From Ctenosaura bakeri (Eukaryota; Chordata; Lepidosauria; Squamata; Iguanidae): 64,000 nucleotides of DNA. The notes under the pieces were generated by a model. It was not told where the DNA came from. It made no database searches and worked only from the letters and a program-made list of their open reading frames with translations. Of the stretch, positions 24,494-36,346 are shown in pieces; within the stretch, counting starts at the first letter, position 1; every line of letters begins with the position of its first letter. The stretch is from positions 124,001-188,000 of the forward strand of contig CAOLHI010000619.1 of NCBI GenBank assembly GCA_948474755.1, given 5' to 3'. The translations under genes were made by a program, and so were the position numbers.

Positions 24494-24928
24494 CAGGCCC
24501 TTTCTGCAACGCACCTTTAACATGGAGCTGGCGTGCGGGGATCGTGCAAGCAGCCTCCAGCAAGAGGCTCTCGCATCCTCGCTGCTTCAACTCTGCACGA
24601 GCTGCCTGCTCCCGAGCAGGCAGTGCGAGAGCCCCACCTCTTCCTTCCGCAGTGCAGCCTGGGGCTTCCCCAGGCTGCGCTGGGCAGGAAGTGCAACCTC
24701 TGCAGCTCCGGAGGTTCCACATGCATGGGAAGTGTGCGCGGGGCCCTGGAGCAATGCACGATTGCACACCATTTCCAGCTGAAAGCCGAAAATGAAAAAG
24801 TGCACGAGTGGCACCTGCCCTACCCTGGAGTGTCACACGATTGTGAGTGCGTTGTGCAGATCGCTCCTCACAATCACGCAACGCTTCAGGCGCCCTTTCG
24901 CATGGCAAATGCTGTGCAAAAAGGGCTA
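24494..24928. other. CpG-rich island within intron 4, possible non-autonomous DNA transposon
   Basis: About 435 bases are much richer in G, C and CpG than the AT-rich surroundings. The left boundary CAGGCCCTTTCTGCA and the inverse of the right boundary, TAGCCCTTTTTGCA, are imperfect inverted ends. No convincing target duplication was found. Frames are open in several directions because of base composition, and none shows a domain. It could also be a CpG-rich regulatory block. Confidence 0.4.
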
Positions 24929-24958
24929 CAGAGAAGCAATTTTGAATTTCTTCTCCAA

Positions 24959-25150
24959 GGCCATTTCCATACTACACTGTTATAGTGCTATTATTCCACT
25001 TTCAACATCCTGTGGCATTCTGGGGTTTCTAGTTGACTAAGGCCAAAGAGCTCTCTGGCCAAGAATTCTAAAGGCCCCTCCCTAAATTGCAAACTCCAGG
25101 ATTCCATGGGATGTTGAAAGTGGAATAATAGCACTATAACAGTGTAGGGC
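24959..25150. mobile_element. Fold-back MITE TA-1, copy 4
   Basis: It has GGCCATTTCCATACTACACT at the left and TAATAGCACTATAACAGTGT at the right, with arms containing CCACTTTCAACATCCTGTGG and its near complement. It sits 30 bases after the CpG-rich block. Confidence 0.8.
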
Positions 25151-26317
25151 ACCTGCATTCAGCTTCCCAAACTAGTTTTCTCCAACCCTTTCATTTCAAA
25201 ACAAGTGGGACATGTTAGAATGGGCTTCTACAACCAGAGGTCCTCCAGATGTGTGGATGATAAGCCCCATAATCTCTCCTATTGTTGGTTGGGGATGTTG
25301 AGAGTTTTAGTCCCAAACCTCCAGGATATACCAGGTTGGAGAAAGTTGGAGGAGCAACTGTTGTTGCTCTGAATCTAATCTAATTTGCTAATCTAAGTAC
25401 AACTTAGATTAGCAAATCTTATGTAGATCCCATTAACTGGATGTGATAATTTAATCATGAGTAATTTATCTCATTAATGTCAGTGGGGCACTAATCCAAA
25501 TGCTACCAGTGAATCCAGACCCATATTTTTAAACTTTCTCAATAGCTACCTTTGCAGCTTTTGCTGAAAATCAGGTTAAAAATGTGCTTATATGAATGAA
25601 AGAATGAATGTGGCTTATGAATCTCTTATTGCCTTTGCCTCATGGGCTGCTGAATGAATGTGTTCTTGGACCACTGTTAACATGATGCTGACAGGGATTA
25701 GAGAACCCATCTGCCTGGTATCAGGGGTCACATTCAGTATCTACATCTTACAGATAAGATGTGCTTAATATTTTCTCTGTTTTGGTGAGTTTGTCCATCC
25801 ACTGAAAGGACGGGAGTATATTCAGGGATTTTCAGAATGTATAATTCAAAGACTTTTCATAGTGGATGGCAATCCAGTCTTTAAATATAAGTTATCTGGG
25901 TGTTCTTCCCATTTATTTTACCTTTTAAAGAAATCTTGCTGCGGCTGCTGCTTCTAGCTTAGCTGGATAAAGTCATCCTGGGAATACCATCATGACATAG
26001 CACCATTCTCAGGGGCATTTTTGGGATGGCAGGCAATTACACATGGCTGCCCTCCCAAAAGGGACAGGAAACATATGGCCCTCAAGATGTTGTTGGAGTT
26101 CCAGCTCCCATCATGTTTCACCATTGCTCTGCTGGCTAATGCTGAAGGGAGTTGCACTCCAACCTTTGAGGGGGGCACACATCCTATGTGACAAAATGCT
26201 GAAAAACTGCTAGGCCCCATTCTTTCACCCACTAGTACTTGTGAATGCCCCATCCCCTTAGTTTCATGTGCCACTGAGAAGCTGGGGACTAAGATTATCT
26301 TCTCCTGTGCCCTTCAG

Positions 26318-26561
26318 GATGTCTTCGAGAGCAAGCCCTCTGTGCCCGAGTATAAAGTAGCCTCCGTGCAGAAGTCACGCTTCATCCTCCTCCATTACAG
26401 CATCTTCAAAGCCCTGTGGGATTGGCTCATCCTCCTGGCCACTTTCTACGTAGCTGTGACTGTTCCTTACAACGTATGCTTTACAGACATTGAAGACAGC
26501 TTGGCAACTGCCCGCAGCACCATCGTTAGTGACATTGCTGTGGAGATGCTCTTCATTGTTG
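26318..26561 (+). CDS. KCNH4: KCNH4 coding exon 5: pre-S1, S1 and start of S2
   Basis: This exon encodes about residues 191-271. It begins [18 protein letters not shown], then S1 with [20 protein letters not shown], an acidic extracellular S1-S2 loop ([13 protein letters not shown]), and the S2 start [12 protein letters not shown]. The acceptor is CCCTTCAG and the donor is GTGAGA. It enters in phase 0 and leaves in phase 1, with the split codon completing the S2 Asp. EMLFI is the KCNH4 form. Confidence 0.96.
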
Positions 26562-26834
26562 GTGAGAATAATGCAATTCTGTCTTCTCCTGGAACAGGAA
26601 ATAATCATATGTGTATGTATATATATAAAAATTAACTGAGAGGAGCAGAGGGGAGGAGAGCGGGAGAGAAGTGTTCTGTTATATAACACCATGGAACAAC
26701 AGGAGAGGTATGGGGAGAGATGTTGCCCTTCAGACGTTGTACTGCACTTTCCATCACCCTTTACTACTTCTGTTGTGGCAACAACTGATGAAAATTGCAG
26801 TCAGAAGTGAAGAAGGGAGGCAAGGTCTCTAGGG

Positions 26835-27122
26835 CAGGGCTTTCCAAACAGTGTGCTGTGACACATTAGTGTGTTGCCTGAAGTGTGTAGGTTTGTTGCC
26901 TATAATCTTGGAAGTGTTATTATTTATAAATCATATATTTTTTTTAAAATGTATGAAAGGTTTTAATGAGATGTTGTGTCCCCTTACAGTTCATTTTTAC
27001 AATTTATGTATGTGTTCGTATGTCTTATAAGGGGTTAGTTTAACCTTCCATTTGCAACTGTGTCATGACATGATGCATGTCTAAAAGATGTGTCACTAAC
27101 ATGAAAAGTTTGGAAAGCTCTG
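26835..27122. mobile_element. hAT (Charlie-type) non-autonomous element
   Basis: The left end is CAGGGCTTTCCAAACAGTG. The right end inverted is CAGAGCTTTCCAAACTTTTC. Flanking 8-mers are CTCTAGGG (26827-26834) and CTCTAGAG (27123-27130), a 7 of 8 match to each other and close to the TCTAGA-type target preferred by Charlie hATs. Length is 288 bases and there is no transposase. Confidence 0.8.
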
Positions 27123-28077
27123 CTCTAGAGTATGGTGCTCTGGAAGGCCCAGATCTCTGGAAGTCTGCTTAGTAATAAAAACAAACAATACATTACAAAA
27201 TAAATTTTGGTACCTCAGCAGACCAAAGAGCTGTAACAAATGGTTATTGTTAAATTTAGGAGAGAGCCTGAACATCCATCTTGTCCCAGGCCCAGGCCCA
27301 GTGCCAATTTTTAGCAACTGTGGTTGCAGTGCAGTACCATTGGGTGAACCAAATCTACCCCTGCACTACAACAGGTGCAGCTAAGGCAGACACAACCTGT
27401 ACAGAGAGGCAAGATGGGACCCAAATACATATAATACAGCGTGCATGTTGTAAAGAAAATATTGCCTAATATTATGCTAGCTTCTTAGTAATCACCACTG
27501 ATGATTATATTATATGCTACTTTTCTTTTCTGTTTAGAACAACCAGAAAAGTTTATAAAGTAGTATACAGTCACATAGGGACGGGGAACAATGGGAACGG
27601 ATTGCCCGGGGCAGCAATGTTTTGGGGCGTCCTGGCCCATAGCCGTGCCCCTGTGAGCCCTGGCCACACCCCCACGCCCTGTGGCCATGCCTTCACACAC
27701 AGTGGCCATGCCCCCTACACCATGCCCCCCTCCTGCCCCCCCTCCACACACTCCAAGCTCCGCCATTGGTAGTATATGAAAAGAGAAGTGCTTGTTTGCT
27801 TGGAGGCTTAGGCTGGGCAGCAGGGCAGACAGAACAGTATGCTTGCAGCCTCTCTGGCTCTGCACTTATAGCCCAGCAAAATATTAAAACACTGAAACAG
27901 TAAATAGTGCTGGGTAGTATAAGAAAAAATGGGAGACATGCTACTATTGTGTTGTACTGCATTGTACTGTATTAGAGTGTTTTATTTATCCTTCCCCTGT
28001 GAACCCAGAGCAGATAGTTGTCTATATAATGGCAAACAGATTTAAATCACAAATTACTAATATCACACATTTTGAAT

Positions 28078-28291
28078 ATAGCAATAGCAATAGCAGTTAC
28101 ATTTCTATACTGCTTATCAGTGTGAAGCACTCCCTAAGCGGTTTACAATGTGTTAGCTAATTGCCCCCAACAAGCTGAGTACTCATTTTACTGACCTACA
28201 GGATGGAAGGTTGAGTCAACCTGGAGCCCTGCAGGATCAAACTTACAATGTTTTGGCTGCAGTGCTGGCATTCAGCCACTGCATCACCAGG
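28078..28291 (-). repeat. SINE-A copy 3, degraded
   Basis: It shares the GCTATTGCTATTGC tail, TAAACCGCTTAGGGAGTGCT, GTACTCAGCTTGTTGGGGGC and TCCAGGTTGACTCAACCTTC on the minus strand. The head region is more mutated than in copies 1 and 2. Confidence 0.75.
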
Positions 28292-29147
28292 TTGCAGTGG
28301 TTGAATGTGGTCGAATATAAAAAATCGTAAGTTGCAAATATGTAAAAAAATGCAATAAAAAATAAACCCAATGCAAATTAAAAACAATAAAATAATCTCA
28401 CAATTTGTGTCTTGAGCAGTTCTGAAATCTCCAGTGAACTTTTGGGATACTCTTCTGTAAGCATACTGCTAGAGAATATTAGACACTTTCACAAATTAAC
28501 ATATTTCCAGAGTTACATTAATTAGGAGTGAAGGAAGGATACACAGTTTATAAAAGCTTTTAAAGATGTGCTCTGCATAGGGTTGATTAGCAGAGATAGC
28601 TAAGAAGGGAATTCTGATATGTCAACAGGCAATATAACTGCAGTATGTGATGCAATCAGGGCAGGTCTTTGAGGCAGACCTCCAGGCCCTCACTCAGCAG
28701 AAAAAGAGGTTGGTCTCCTAGACACAGCAGGGATGGCTCTCCACAATTTGAAGTCATATATATGTCAATTAGAAAGAGGGAAGTGGACAGGGTCATTATG
28801 TCCCGAAAATTGAAAGGAGCACTATTATTTCTGGATGCTGGAGAGAAAGAACAGTAGATGGCTTCTGCAGTTTTGAGTTTCCTGGGAGAAAACTAGAAAA
28901 AGTTATGTTTTTGGACCACGGCTCCTAGAATCACTCAGCCAACATGGCCCATAGTCCATGCTCTATCAAAGGGGCACATTGGACACAGTGTGTGCGAAGT
29001 AGGTCGATATCCCAGTCTTTGAGGACTACAGATCCCCACCCCACCCCCAGTAATAGTCACTGGTCATGCTGGCTGCGGTGTACTTGAAGCTGTGATCTAG
29101 ACAAGTAACTCTTCCAAGCTCTGTCTGAGAAGCATGATGGAAACACA

Positions 29148-29339
29148 GGGCCAACACTGTTATAGTGATATTATTCCACTTTCAACATCCTGTGGAATTC
29201 TGGGTTTGTAATTTACTGAAGCCAAAGAGCTCTTTAGCTGAGAATTCTAAATGCCCCTCCCTACACTGCAAACCCCATGATTTCATAGGATGTTGAAAAT
29301 GGAATAATAGCACTATAACAGTGTAGTGCAGAAAGGCCC
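29148..29339. mobile_element. Fold-back MITE TA-1, copy 5
   Basis: The arms are ACACTGTTATAGTGATATTA and the inverted TAATAGCACTATAACAGTGT. The right terminus AGTGCAGAAAGGCCCA is followed by TA. The left outer end is shortened. Confidence 0.78.
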
Positions 29340-29517
29340 ATAGTATAAGAATATTTCTCTGTGTGTGCATGTGTGTGTGCGCGCGCACGCACAATGCACA
29401 TATCATGTCTTCATGTAGAATGTAGAGACTTAGGGCCACTGATGTTGAAGGAAGGACTAACTGATGTGCACGAGCATGTGCAGAGTGTTTGATCTTTTGC
29501 CTCTTCTATCTTGACAG

Positions 29518-29675
29518 ACATTATTTTGAACTTCCGGACCACGTATGTTAGTCAGTCGGGCCAGGTGATTTATGATACTCGTTCTATCTGCCTCCACTAT
29601 GTGGCTACCTGGTTCTTTGTGGATTTGATTGCAGCCTTGCCCTTTGATCTCCTCTATGTCTTCAATGTTCCAGTG
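29518..29675 (+). CDS. KCNH4: KCNH4 coding exon 6: end of S2, S2-S3 loop and S3
   Basis: This exon encodes about residues 272-324. The first codon completes the S2 Asp, then [37 protein letters not shown] and [12 protein letters not shown]. The Asp in [11 protein letters not shown] is the S3 acidic residue that pairs with S4 charges in voltage sensors. It enters in phase 1 and exits in phase 0 with a GTGAGT donor. The sequence is nearly identical across ELK channels. Confidence 0.96.
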
Positions 29676-32600
29676 GTGAGTGACTCTTTAAACCAGAGGA
29701 TGGACAATTTGAGACAATCTGGGGACCAATTTTTCCCCTCTCAACCCTGTGCTGGCAATGTCACCCTCTCCTGATGAAGTAGCCAGAAGCCTCTCTCCAA
29801 TTTCTACCTCTTCCCCATTTCACTTTTTAAAAAGCAGGAGCACAGTGTGATCTAGTGTAAATTGTACGTCCAGGAAGGTGACTCTCCACATTTTGGGGGA
29901 AGGGAGTGTGGGTGTAGGGCCTGCAAAAATGGTGATGGGTACCTCCTGTGGTATGGAAGCCATAAATCAGGTACCCTGATTTTAAATCCATCCTTAGGAA
30001 TTAGCAAGTACTGGAATTCAAAGGATCTAAGTTGTGTTGGAAGGATTGCTGAGCAGTGACTTTCTAAAAAGAGATGCCCACACCCAAAGGTGCCAGTCTC
30101 TGAGCTGTGTGATTGAAAGCAGATGTTTTCTGTTCTTGCAAGAATGAACGTGATGCTTAACACATGCATTTGAAAACAAGCTACATAAATGGCAAATGGT
30201 GATAATAAAGGGGTGCCCGCAGCCCTGCTATCTCAAATGCATAAATGGAAGAACTGTGGTTACCAAGTAGAGACTAGAAACACTTTAGACATGCTCAGAA
30301 ACATTCTAGAAACTACTACCACTGTACTATATTTATAGTTTTTTCATATATATTACCTCAAGAAAACTTATTGTGGTCTTGAAAGTCTAATTAGTATTAT
30401 TATTTCCATAGATGCTACTTTCTGTAAAGCATTTCAGTACAAATTATTCTTGTTTAGAGTTTCCACCAACTAGCCATCCAGACAGCCGTGCCTTCTTTCA
30501 GGATATTCTGGTCTGTTTTCCCAACCATTTCCAAATTCCTACACTACCCACCACCACCAGTCAGCAGTCTTCCCTTGGCTACTGAATATTCTCAGACCTC
30601 ACAGAGATGTTTTCAGTTTCTCTTTCCTTCCTGGGTAGGACTCCTCTTCAAGATTCTTTGTATTTTTGCAAACCTTGCAGTAGCCCTCTATATACTCCTA
30701 TCTCCCTTTTGTGCAGGGCTGGGTTATTTAGGTGGCGTATAGACCTACAATGGGACAGTGAGTTCACTGTTTATTGTATAGAATGTGGTACTGAAGATAA
30801 GGTACCAGAGCTAGGCCATTTCCTTTGAGGCCGCTCCCTAAACTGCAAACTCCAGGATTCCATCTAATGTTGAAATTGGAAAAATAGCACTATAACAAGC
30901 TAGTGTGTAAATGGTCCTAGATATATGGAGCTTGCCTACGAACACCTAATGAACAAGATGAGATTTGAAGTAGGAGTATCTGGATTCACAGCTCTGAATC
31001 TGCTAGGCTGTATTGTGTTTGCAGCTACATTGACTCTGACTTAAATCCTACTTCTTATTCCTAAAGAAGCAGTTGGGAAGGAGGCTGTAGCCAGCCAGTG
31101 GTGGTTAGAAGTATATGTTGTATATTCTTTGAGGCCACAGTGTTCTTTTCTCTAACAGATCTAGTATGTCTAAGCTGGTTCCAGAGTTGAAATTAAGCCT
31201 TGCAACTACTGCAAAACAGAATCTTCAGTGAATTTTGCTTCACAACACACAGACATAAATAACTCTCCATAAGGGTCACTTGCAGGCATGCTTCTTTGGG
31301 CTGTAGCATGCGGTGGGAAAAAGCAATGGCTAAAAAAATCTCCATTGTTGAAAGAAAACACCTGCACATCTAAAAAAAAAAAGTGAGGCAAGCCACTGAG
31401 GAAAAAAAAAGGCTTCCCAGCTTGGTTCTGAACTCCAGAAAGACAAAGAAAGCACCAGTGCCTATTGTTCCTGTTCACCACAGACACAGGAAACCTGTCT
31501 TTTGTCAAGGGCACTCTTTATTTTTTACTATTTAGCCTTTGGGAAATATGGGAGGTGCTTCTTGTAGAAAATTGTGCATCTGAGATCCAGAATAGCCATT
31601 CTTCCTACTCCAGTCTTTCCCACTCCCAATGGTCAAACATCTCAACCAGAGGTAGATGTACCTTCACTACAGACTAGCTTCTTGATCTGAAAAAACATGG
31701 TGGTACAAGTGGGACCTACAACAAATTTTTGCAGTGTGGAATGTTTCAGCCAGCCCAGACCTTTTACATGATACTCCATTCTGTTCCTCCTGTCCCAAAA
31801 CTATTAGCTAGCCTCAGTGTGTCTACTGAAAATACTCAGTCCTTATAGGGCTGTTCAGTAGGATTCCTTTTTTTTTTTTTTTGTATTTCTCCTGAGCATT
31901 CTAATGCCTCCCTCCTGTTCATGGATGATGTTGCGTGATTAATTTGTCATTCCTATAAAGCACACAAGTGTGTCTTTGTTTCTGTCTTTTGATCAGAAAT
32001 GATTTCTCACAGCTGTCAAAAACCATGCAAGAACACCACAGTGCTGTTGCAGAGCTGTTCTATATTGTACAGTAGCCCTAAGTTGCTAGCACGTGTGTGT
32101 ATGTATGGTGGGTTTTTTGCGATGTGATACAACTTTCAAGATTTAGCACTGAATTTTGAGTGCTCCTCAAAATGTTTAAAATCATAAGTTGCATGGTTTG
32201 ACATTCTAGATTGAAGTTTGAGGATTTACTTCACTGAATTTCAGACTGGCTCCAAATTTTGTTTCAGTTCTAATAGGATCAGATCTACTCTCTGCTGGCC
32301 TAGCTTAAGATTCCTTCTCCAGCTGCAAATCCCTCATCCTACATTTGCTGCTTCCTCCCAGTGGATGCACCATTATTTCTTAGCCCCTGTGTCCCTGGGA
32401 GTCTTGTTAGGCAGCTTACCAAAGAGTACCTTGATGTTGTCAGGATCCAGCCTTTGAGGCCTTTGAACACTGTCCTTGAGCATGAAGCTGGTATCTACCT
32501 GTTGCTTTTCTTGGATGGTACACAGAGCAAGTTGGGAAAGTCACTAGAACTTAGCATTTCAATTAAATCTTGTAAAACTCCATTTCCCTCTCAAACTGAC

Positions 32601-33240
32601 TCAAACCAATAGTGTGTGTCCAGGGAGTCAGGGAGCAGACGATGATAATCTCTATCAAGAGGAAATTAAGATCCCTTTGCTTTATTTTAAAAGTTGCTCC
32701 AGGCTGAGAAAAAGAACTCCTAGAACTGTTTTGTTGATGTGGATTAATGCAGATGATAGCATTTAGGGGCTCTCCTAGGGGACATGGCTGTGGGGGACTG
32801 TCACCCTGAGTGATTCCACTTCAGAGTGTTCCCACTGAACCACTGATAATTGATGAACCTGTGACCAAGGCTTGCAGAGTGTGTTTGAGAGCAAAATGTG
32901 CTGGAGAATCATTCTACCCATATTGCAGGAGAAACAGAGCAATTTTGCATCACGATCTACCCTGTGGCCCTTGATGCTTCCCTTTCTGATATGAGGGTTC
33001 AGTAGAACCCACAACAGAGTTACTGTGCCCCTGAACCCAGTGGCACACACAGCATCTGGCAAACTGCTCTTTTGTCCAAAAGCAGAGAATGGCTGATTAG
33101 TTCAGGGGGAATGGCCAGAGGCCCGCTGTCTCCAACATCTGCTTCAGGGGTATCCTGTTCTAACTATTGTATCACACGGTCTATATAATACAGTAGTCTG
33201 ATCTCTTCTCCTTTTCTGTCTCTCCCCCACCTGCTCCCAG
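29676..33240 (+). other. Intron 6
   Basis: Donor GTGAGT, acceptor CTCCCAG after a CTCCCCCACCTGCT tract. It contains MITE TA-1 copy 6 and a T-run near 31869-31882. Otherwise I see only unremarkable intron sequence and no additional exon. Confidence 0.7.
30814..30917. mobile_element. Fold-back MITE TA-1, copy 6 (internally deleted)
   Basis: The ends are GGCCATTTCCTTTGAGG and GTGTGTAAATGGTCC, flanked by TA on both sides (30812-30813 and 30918-30919). Most of the left arm is missing, leaving about 104 bases. The right arm keeps AAATAGCACTATAACAAG. Confidence 0.7.
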
Positions 33241-33442
33241 ACATATCTTGTGCACCTGCTGAAGACAGTGCGTCTCCTGCGTTTACTACGCCTGCTCCAA
33301 AAGCTGGACCGCTATTCTCAGTACAGCGCCATGGTCTTGACATTACTCATGTCCATGTTTGCTTTGTTAGCCCACTGGATGGCCTGCATCTGGTATGTCA
33401 TCGGCCGGCAGGAAAGCAATGATCCTGTGACCTGGGACATCG
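33241..33442 (+). CDS. KCNH4: KCNH4 coding exon 7: S4 voltage sensor and S5
   Basis: This exon encodes about residues 325-391. It reads [20 protein letters not shown] and then [16 protein letters not shown]. Positive residues recur every third position (K, R, R, R), which is the S4 voltage sensor. S5 follows with [19 protein letters not shown], then the start of the pore turret. It enters in phase 0 and leaves in phase 1, the split codon forming the Gly of DIGWLHEL. Confidence 0.97.
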
Positions 33443-33646
33443 GTGAGCTTTGAGCATGGTCAGGAGGTCCTTGTCACAGACATCTTGGGCATGGGACACC
33501 ATGTGGGATTAGATGTGTCTTTGGGATTGATGGACATCCATTATGCATTCTGAGAAAAGGGTGAGATCTGAGCAAGACTGGAAGACTGGAGACAAATGCA
33601 ATTTTTTTTAGAGATTGCTGGTTAAGAAACAGAGATTGCAAATTTA

Positions 33647-33749
33647 CCGTATTTGCTGGCATATAAGATTCACTTTTTCCCTGAAAAATACTGCTTGAAA
33701 ATGGGGTGCATCTTATACATGGGTGCGTTTTGTACACCAGCAAATACAG
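33647..33749. mobile_element. Short palindromic MITE with TA duplication
   Basis: The ends are CCGTATTTGCTGGCATATAA and the inverted ACACCAGCAAATACAG. TA lies on each side (33645-33646 and 33750-33751). The interior includes AAAATACTGCTTGAAAATGG and GGGTGCATCTTATACATGG. This matches the common vertebrate family whose arms read TATAAGACGCAC. Length is 103 bases. Confidence 0.8.
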
Positions 33750-34144
33750 TACTTTTAGGATGGACATGTTGCCTGAGAACATGAAACCAGAGAGCCGTGG
33801 CACCTGATTTTCAGCCACTCTGAACCTCAGGGTGGGAGGCATAACGTGATACCATACCTACCATTTAGGTCAATCAAATCACTGCCAGTCAGAGTTATTT
33901 TTGGATATATATTTTTTCCTGTTTTGGGGTTGGGGACAGGGGAAAACTGCATTTTAAAGCATTCCTATAATTGTTGGGACAGAGGTTTGGCAGAAGATAG
34001 GATGTGGGGGAAAACCTTCTTCGGGGGTGTTGGGGGAAGTCAGTGGGGATTTCAACTGCAATTTTGACCCAACAAGGCTACACAGTTCCCAGCCTGTTTA
34101 AAGGCAAACAAATATAACAATGCATTGAAGCCATCTATGACGGA

Positions 34145-34316
34145 GCAGTGGTGGGATAGTGCACTGGACAATGTGTGTTATAATGGTCTAAGCATTGGAC
34201 TATGACCCTGGAGAGCATTTCCCCAGTTGGCCATAGAAATCCTTGGATCCCGTGATAGGATTGCCTTAGGGTTGCCATAAGTGGTAAACAACTTGAAGGC
34301 ACACAACAACTAACAC
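34145..34316 (+). repeat. SINE-B copy 4, internally shortened
   Basis: It has AGCATTGGACTATGACCCTG, CCCAGTTGGCCATAGAAATC, GATTGCCTTAGGGTTGCCAT and the tail AACTTGAAGGCACACAACAA. The middle CTCTCTCAGCCTCAG part is missing. Confidence 0.78.
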
Positions 34317-34784
34317 AGAAGGCAAGTAAATTGCAATTACAGCAGGAAAATAGCATCTTTGGCTGGGATTTATGTTGTTTCCCTTCTGTTGTTCTCCAGG
34401 AGGGAAGCTGCTTGAAATTGTTTCTTTTATTAACACAGAAAACCCTTTAATGGCCTCTTTTGTAAGGGAATCACTCTCCAAATGGTCTCCCACAACAACT
34501 GAAGAAGAATGGGTTAATGTGATAAGTCCAAGCCAAAGATGCTATTATCATTCTGTAATTGTGATTTACTTGCCCTGTGTGATTGAGTCCTCAGAGTAAT
34601 AGATGGCTGCACCTTGTAATTATATTCATTCATCTTAAAAGTGACTTTCCAAGGTCTCTTTGGAAGCACCCTCACCTGGGTCTATATAAAGGTACTTTTT
34701 GTCTCTCTTGAAAATGAGCATCTGGAGATTTGTAGCACAGACCAGTTTTGTCCAGAAAAAATGGGGTTTTGAAACCATACGGAG

Positions 34785-35045
34785 TAACTAGTGTCTGTAA
34801 CATTGCCAACTCCCCACCACTCCCTCAGTGGTAATTGCTGGCTCGCATGTCAATAGAGGTGATGAATCAATTCTCTTTTTTAGTATGAACTTTAAAGAGT
34901 CATCTAAGGTGCTGAACCCTAACCTCAGAGTAGATCTAGTACCTTGAAAAGCTCCTGCAACATTTGAAGTAAAACCTGGTATAGATCCACTGCCCCACTG
35001 ACAAAAGAGCCTCCAAGCGCCACTGTACTTCCTGGATCGGTTTTG
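34785..35045. repeat. Fold-back family C, copy 3
   Basis: The left side has GGTAATTGCTGGCTCGCATG. The middle has AACTTTAAAGAGTCATCTAA and GGTGCTGAACCCTAACCTCA. The right side has CCACTGACAAAAGAGCCTCC. It follows the same order as copies 1 and 4, with more divergence at the ends. Confidence 0.5.
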
Positions 35046-35444
35046 CAACTCTTAATGAAGTGTTGGGAATTTTACAGATATGCACATACGCAAATAAGCC
35101 CATAGAGATTTTGCTTAATTAAACAAATCAAAACAGGCAGATGGATGCACCTGAAGTATAGTGGGAAGGGCAGAAATGGATGGTTGATGCAATATTTGAC
35201 TTGCTGGTATATACGTCATGCAAACTGTGAAGCAGGTAGAAGAATCCTCTAGAACTGCTCTTCTGTCTTCACTGAGAATTGCAGAAATGCAGTGCTGCAT
35301 AAACAGGCAGATTGTCCAGAGGGGTTCAAGCTGCAGCCACAGATGGCAATTGTCTAGGTTCAGTATGGATTAGTTTATAGGAGATTGGAACTATGTATAT
35401 CTTATCATGTTGCTGGTGTCAGAATCAGGCTGTATACAAAGCAA

Positions 35445-35725
35445 GCTTCAGTAGCAGTTGGTGGCTTCCTTGTCAGTAGAAATCCATGCCACGTTATAGT
35501 CTGTACTTTAATACAGCTATTCAAAGTGCTGAACCTATTTTGAGAGGGTGTGGTTCAAACTTTGAAGTCATTATCCAAACTTTAAAGGAGCTGTCCAAAG
35601 TTCCAATATATTGGGGATAGGGCTGAGCACTTTGGATACTTGTTTAAAGTTGAGGCTAAAACCAAGAGCTGATCCACCCACCCACCTGACATGGAAGCCA
35701 TCAACCAGTTCTGGTAAGAATTCAA
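35445..35725. repeat. Fold-back family C, copy 4
   Basis: The left side has GTTGGTGGCTTCCTTGTCAG. The middle has AAAGTGCTGAACCTATTTTG and AAGGAGCTGTCCAAAGTTCC. The right side has CACCTGACATGGAAGCCATC. An inner stretch appears duplicated (AACTTTGAAGTCATTATCC, then AACTTTAAAGGAGCTGTCC). Confidence 0.55.
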
Positions 35726-36346
35726 CAATAGTCTACACCACTTAGAAGTTTCATCCATCCTGCAGTTAGACTAAAGTTTCAGGCTCTGTTCTCTCTAGGG
35801 AAGACTGTAGGAATTTGAAGGATACAGGCTTTATTTCTTAAGTGGCAGCTTAGGCAGAGCTGGTAAGGTTTCTGCTGCTCCTTAGATATGAGCCAGGAAA
35901 AGCTGCTTCATGGAAACTGAGAGTTGTAGTCCAAAAAGTAACTTTTCCAGGCTTTAGTGGTATGGTAGCGAAGAGTTGCCTTCTTGACTAGAAAACATTC
36001 TGAGGAATAAGGGATGGTGATCAGAAGCCAGCATTCTGGACTCGCTTCCTCAGATGTGTTATATTACAACTTCCATAATCTCCAACCAACACAACTATGG
36101 GTCAATTAAGAATCAGCATGTTGGGACATGTAGTCCAACACATCTGAAGAAAATAGACAGGGGCAGTGTTGGCCTCTAGAACTTCCCTCCCATGAGAGTC
36201 CCTGTCAAACCCTTGTCCTCATTCCTTGAGACTAATCCCTGTACCCAATCAAGTTTTCCTCAGTTTCTTGGTCTCTGAACTCCTTAATGTAATAGCATGA
36301 CATGGCCTCTCTGGAGATCTGATTCTCATTTCACTGTGCCTATCAG

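Larger units (their letters stand above)
21577..26317 (+). other. Intron 4
   Basis: Donor GTAAAG, acceptor CCCTTCAG. It contains family B fold-backs (about 21861, 22340, 25237, 26068), a family A copy (about 22690), a CpG-rich block (24494-24928) and MITE TA-1 copy 4. The 184-codon minus-strand frame at 23338-23892 has no recognisable domain. Confidence 0.7.
26562..29517 (+). other. Intron 5
   Basis: Contents are a family B copy (about 26723), a hAT element (26835-27122), a GC-rich stretch with repeated GTGGCCATGCC units (about 27580-27775), SINE-A copy 3, a family A copy (about 28895), MITE TA-1 copy 5 and a GTGTGCGCGCGC run (about 29360-29392). No exon was recognised. Confidence 0.7.
33443..36346 (+). 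other. Intron 7
   Basis: It holds a TA-flanked MITE (33647-33749), SINE-B copy 4 (34145-34316), two family C fold-backs (about 34785-35045 and 35445-35725), a family A half-copy (about 35893) and a family B copy (about 36045). No exon was recognised. Confidence 0.7.
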
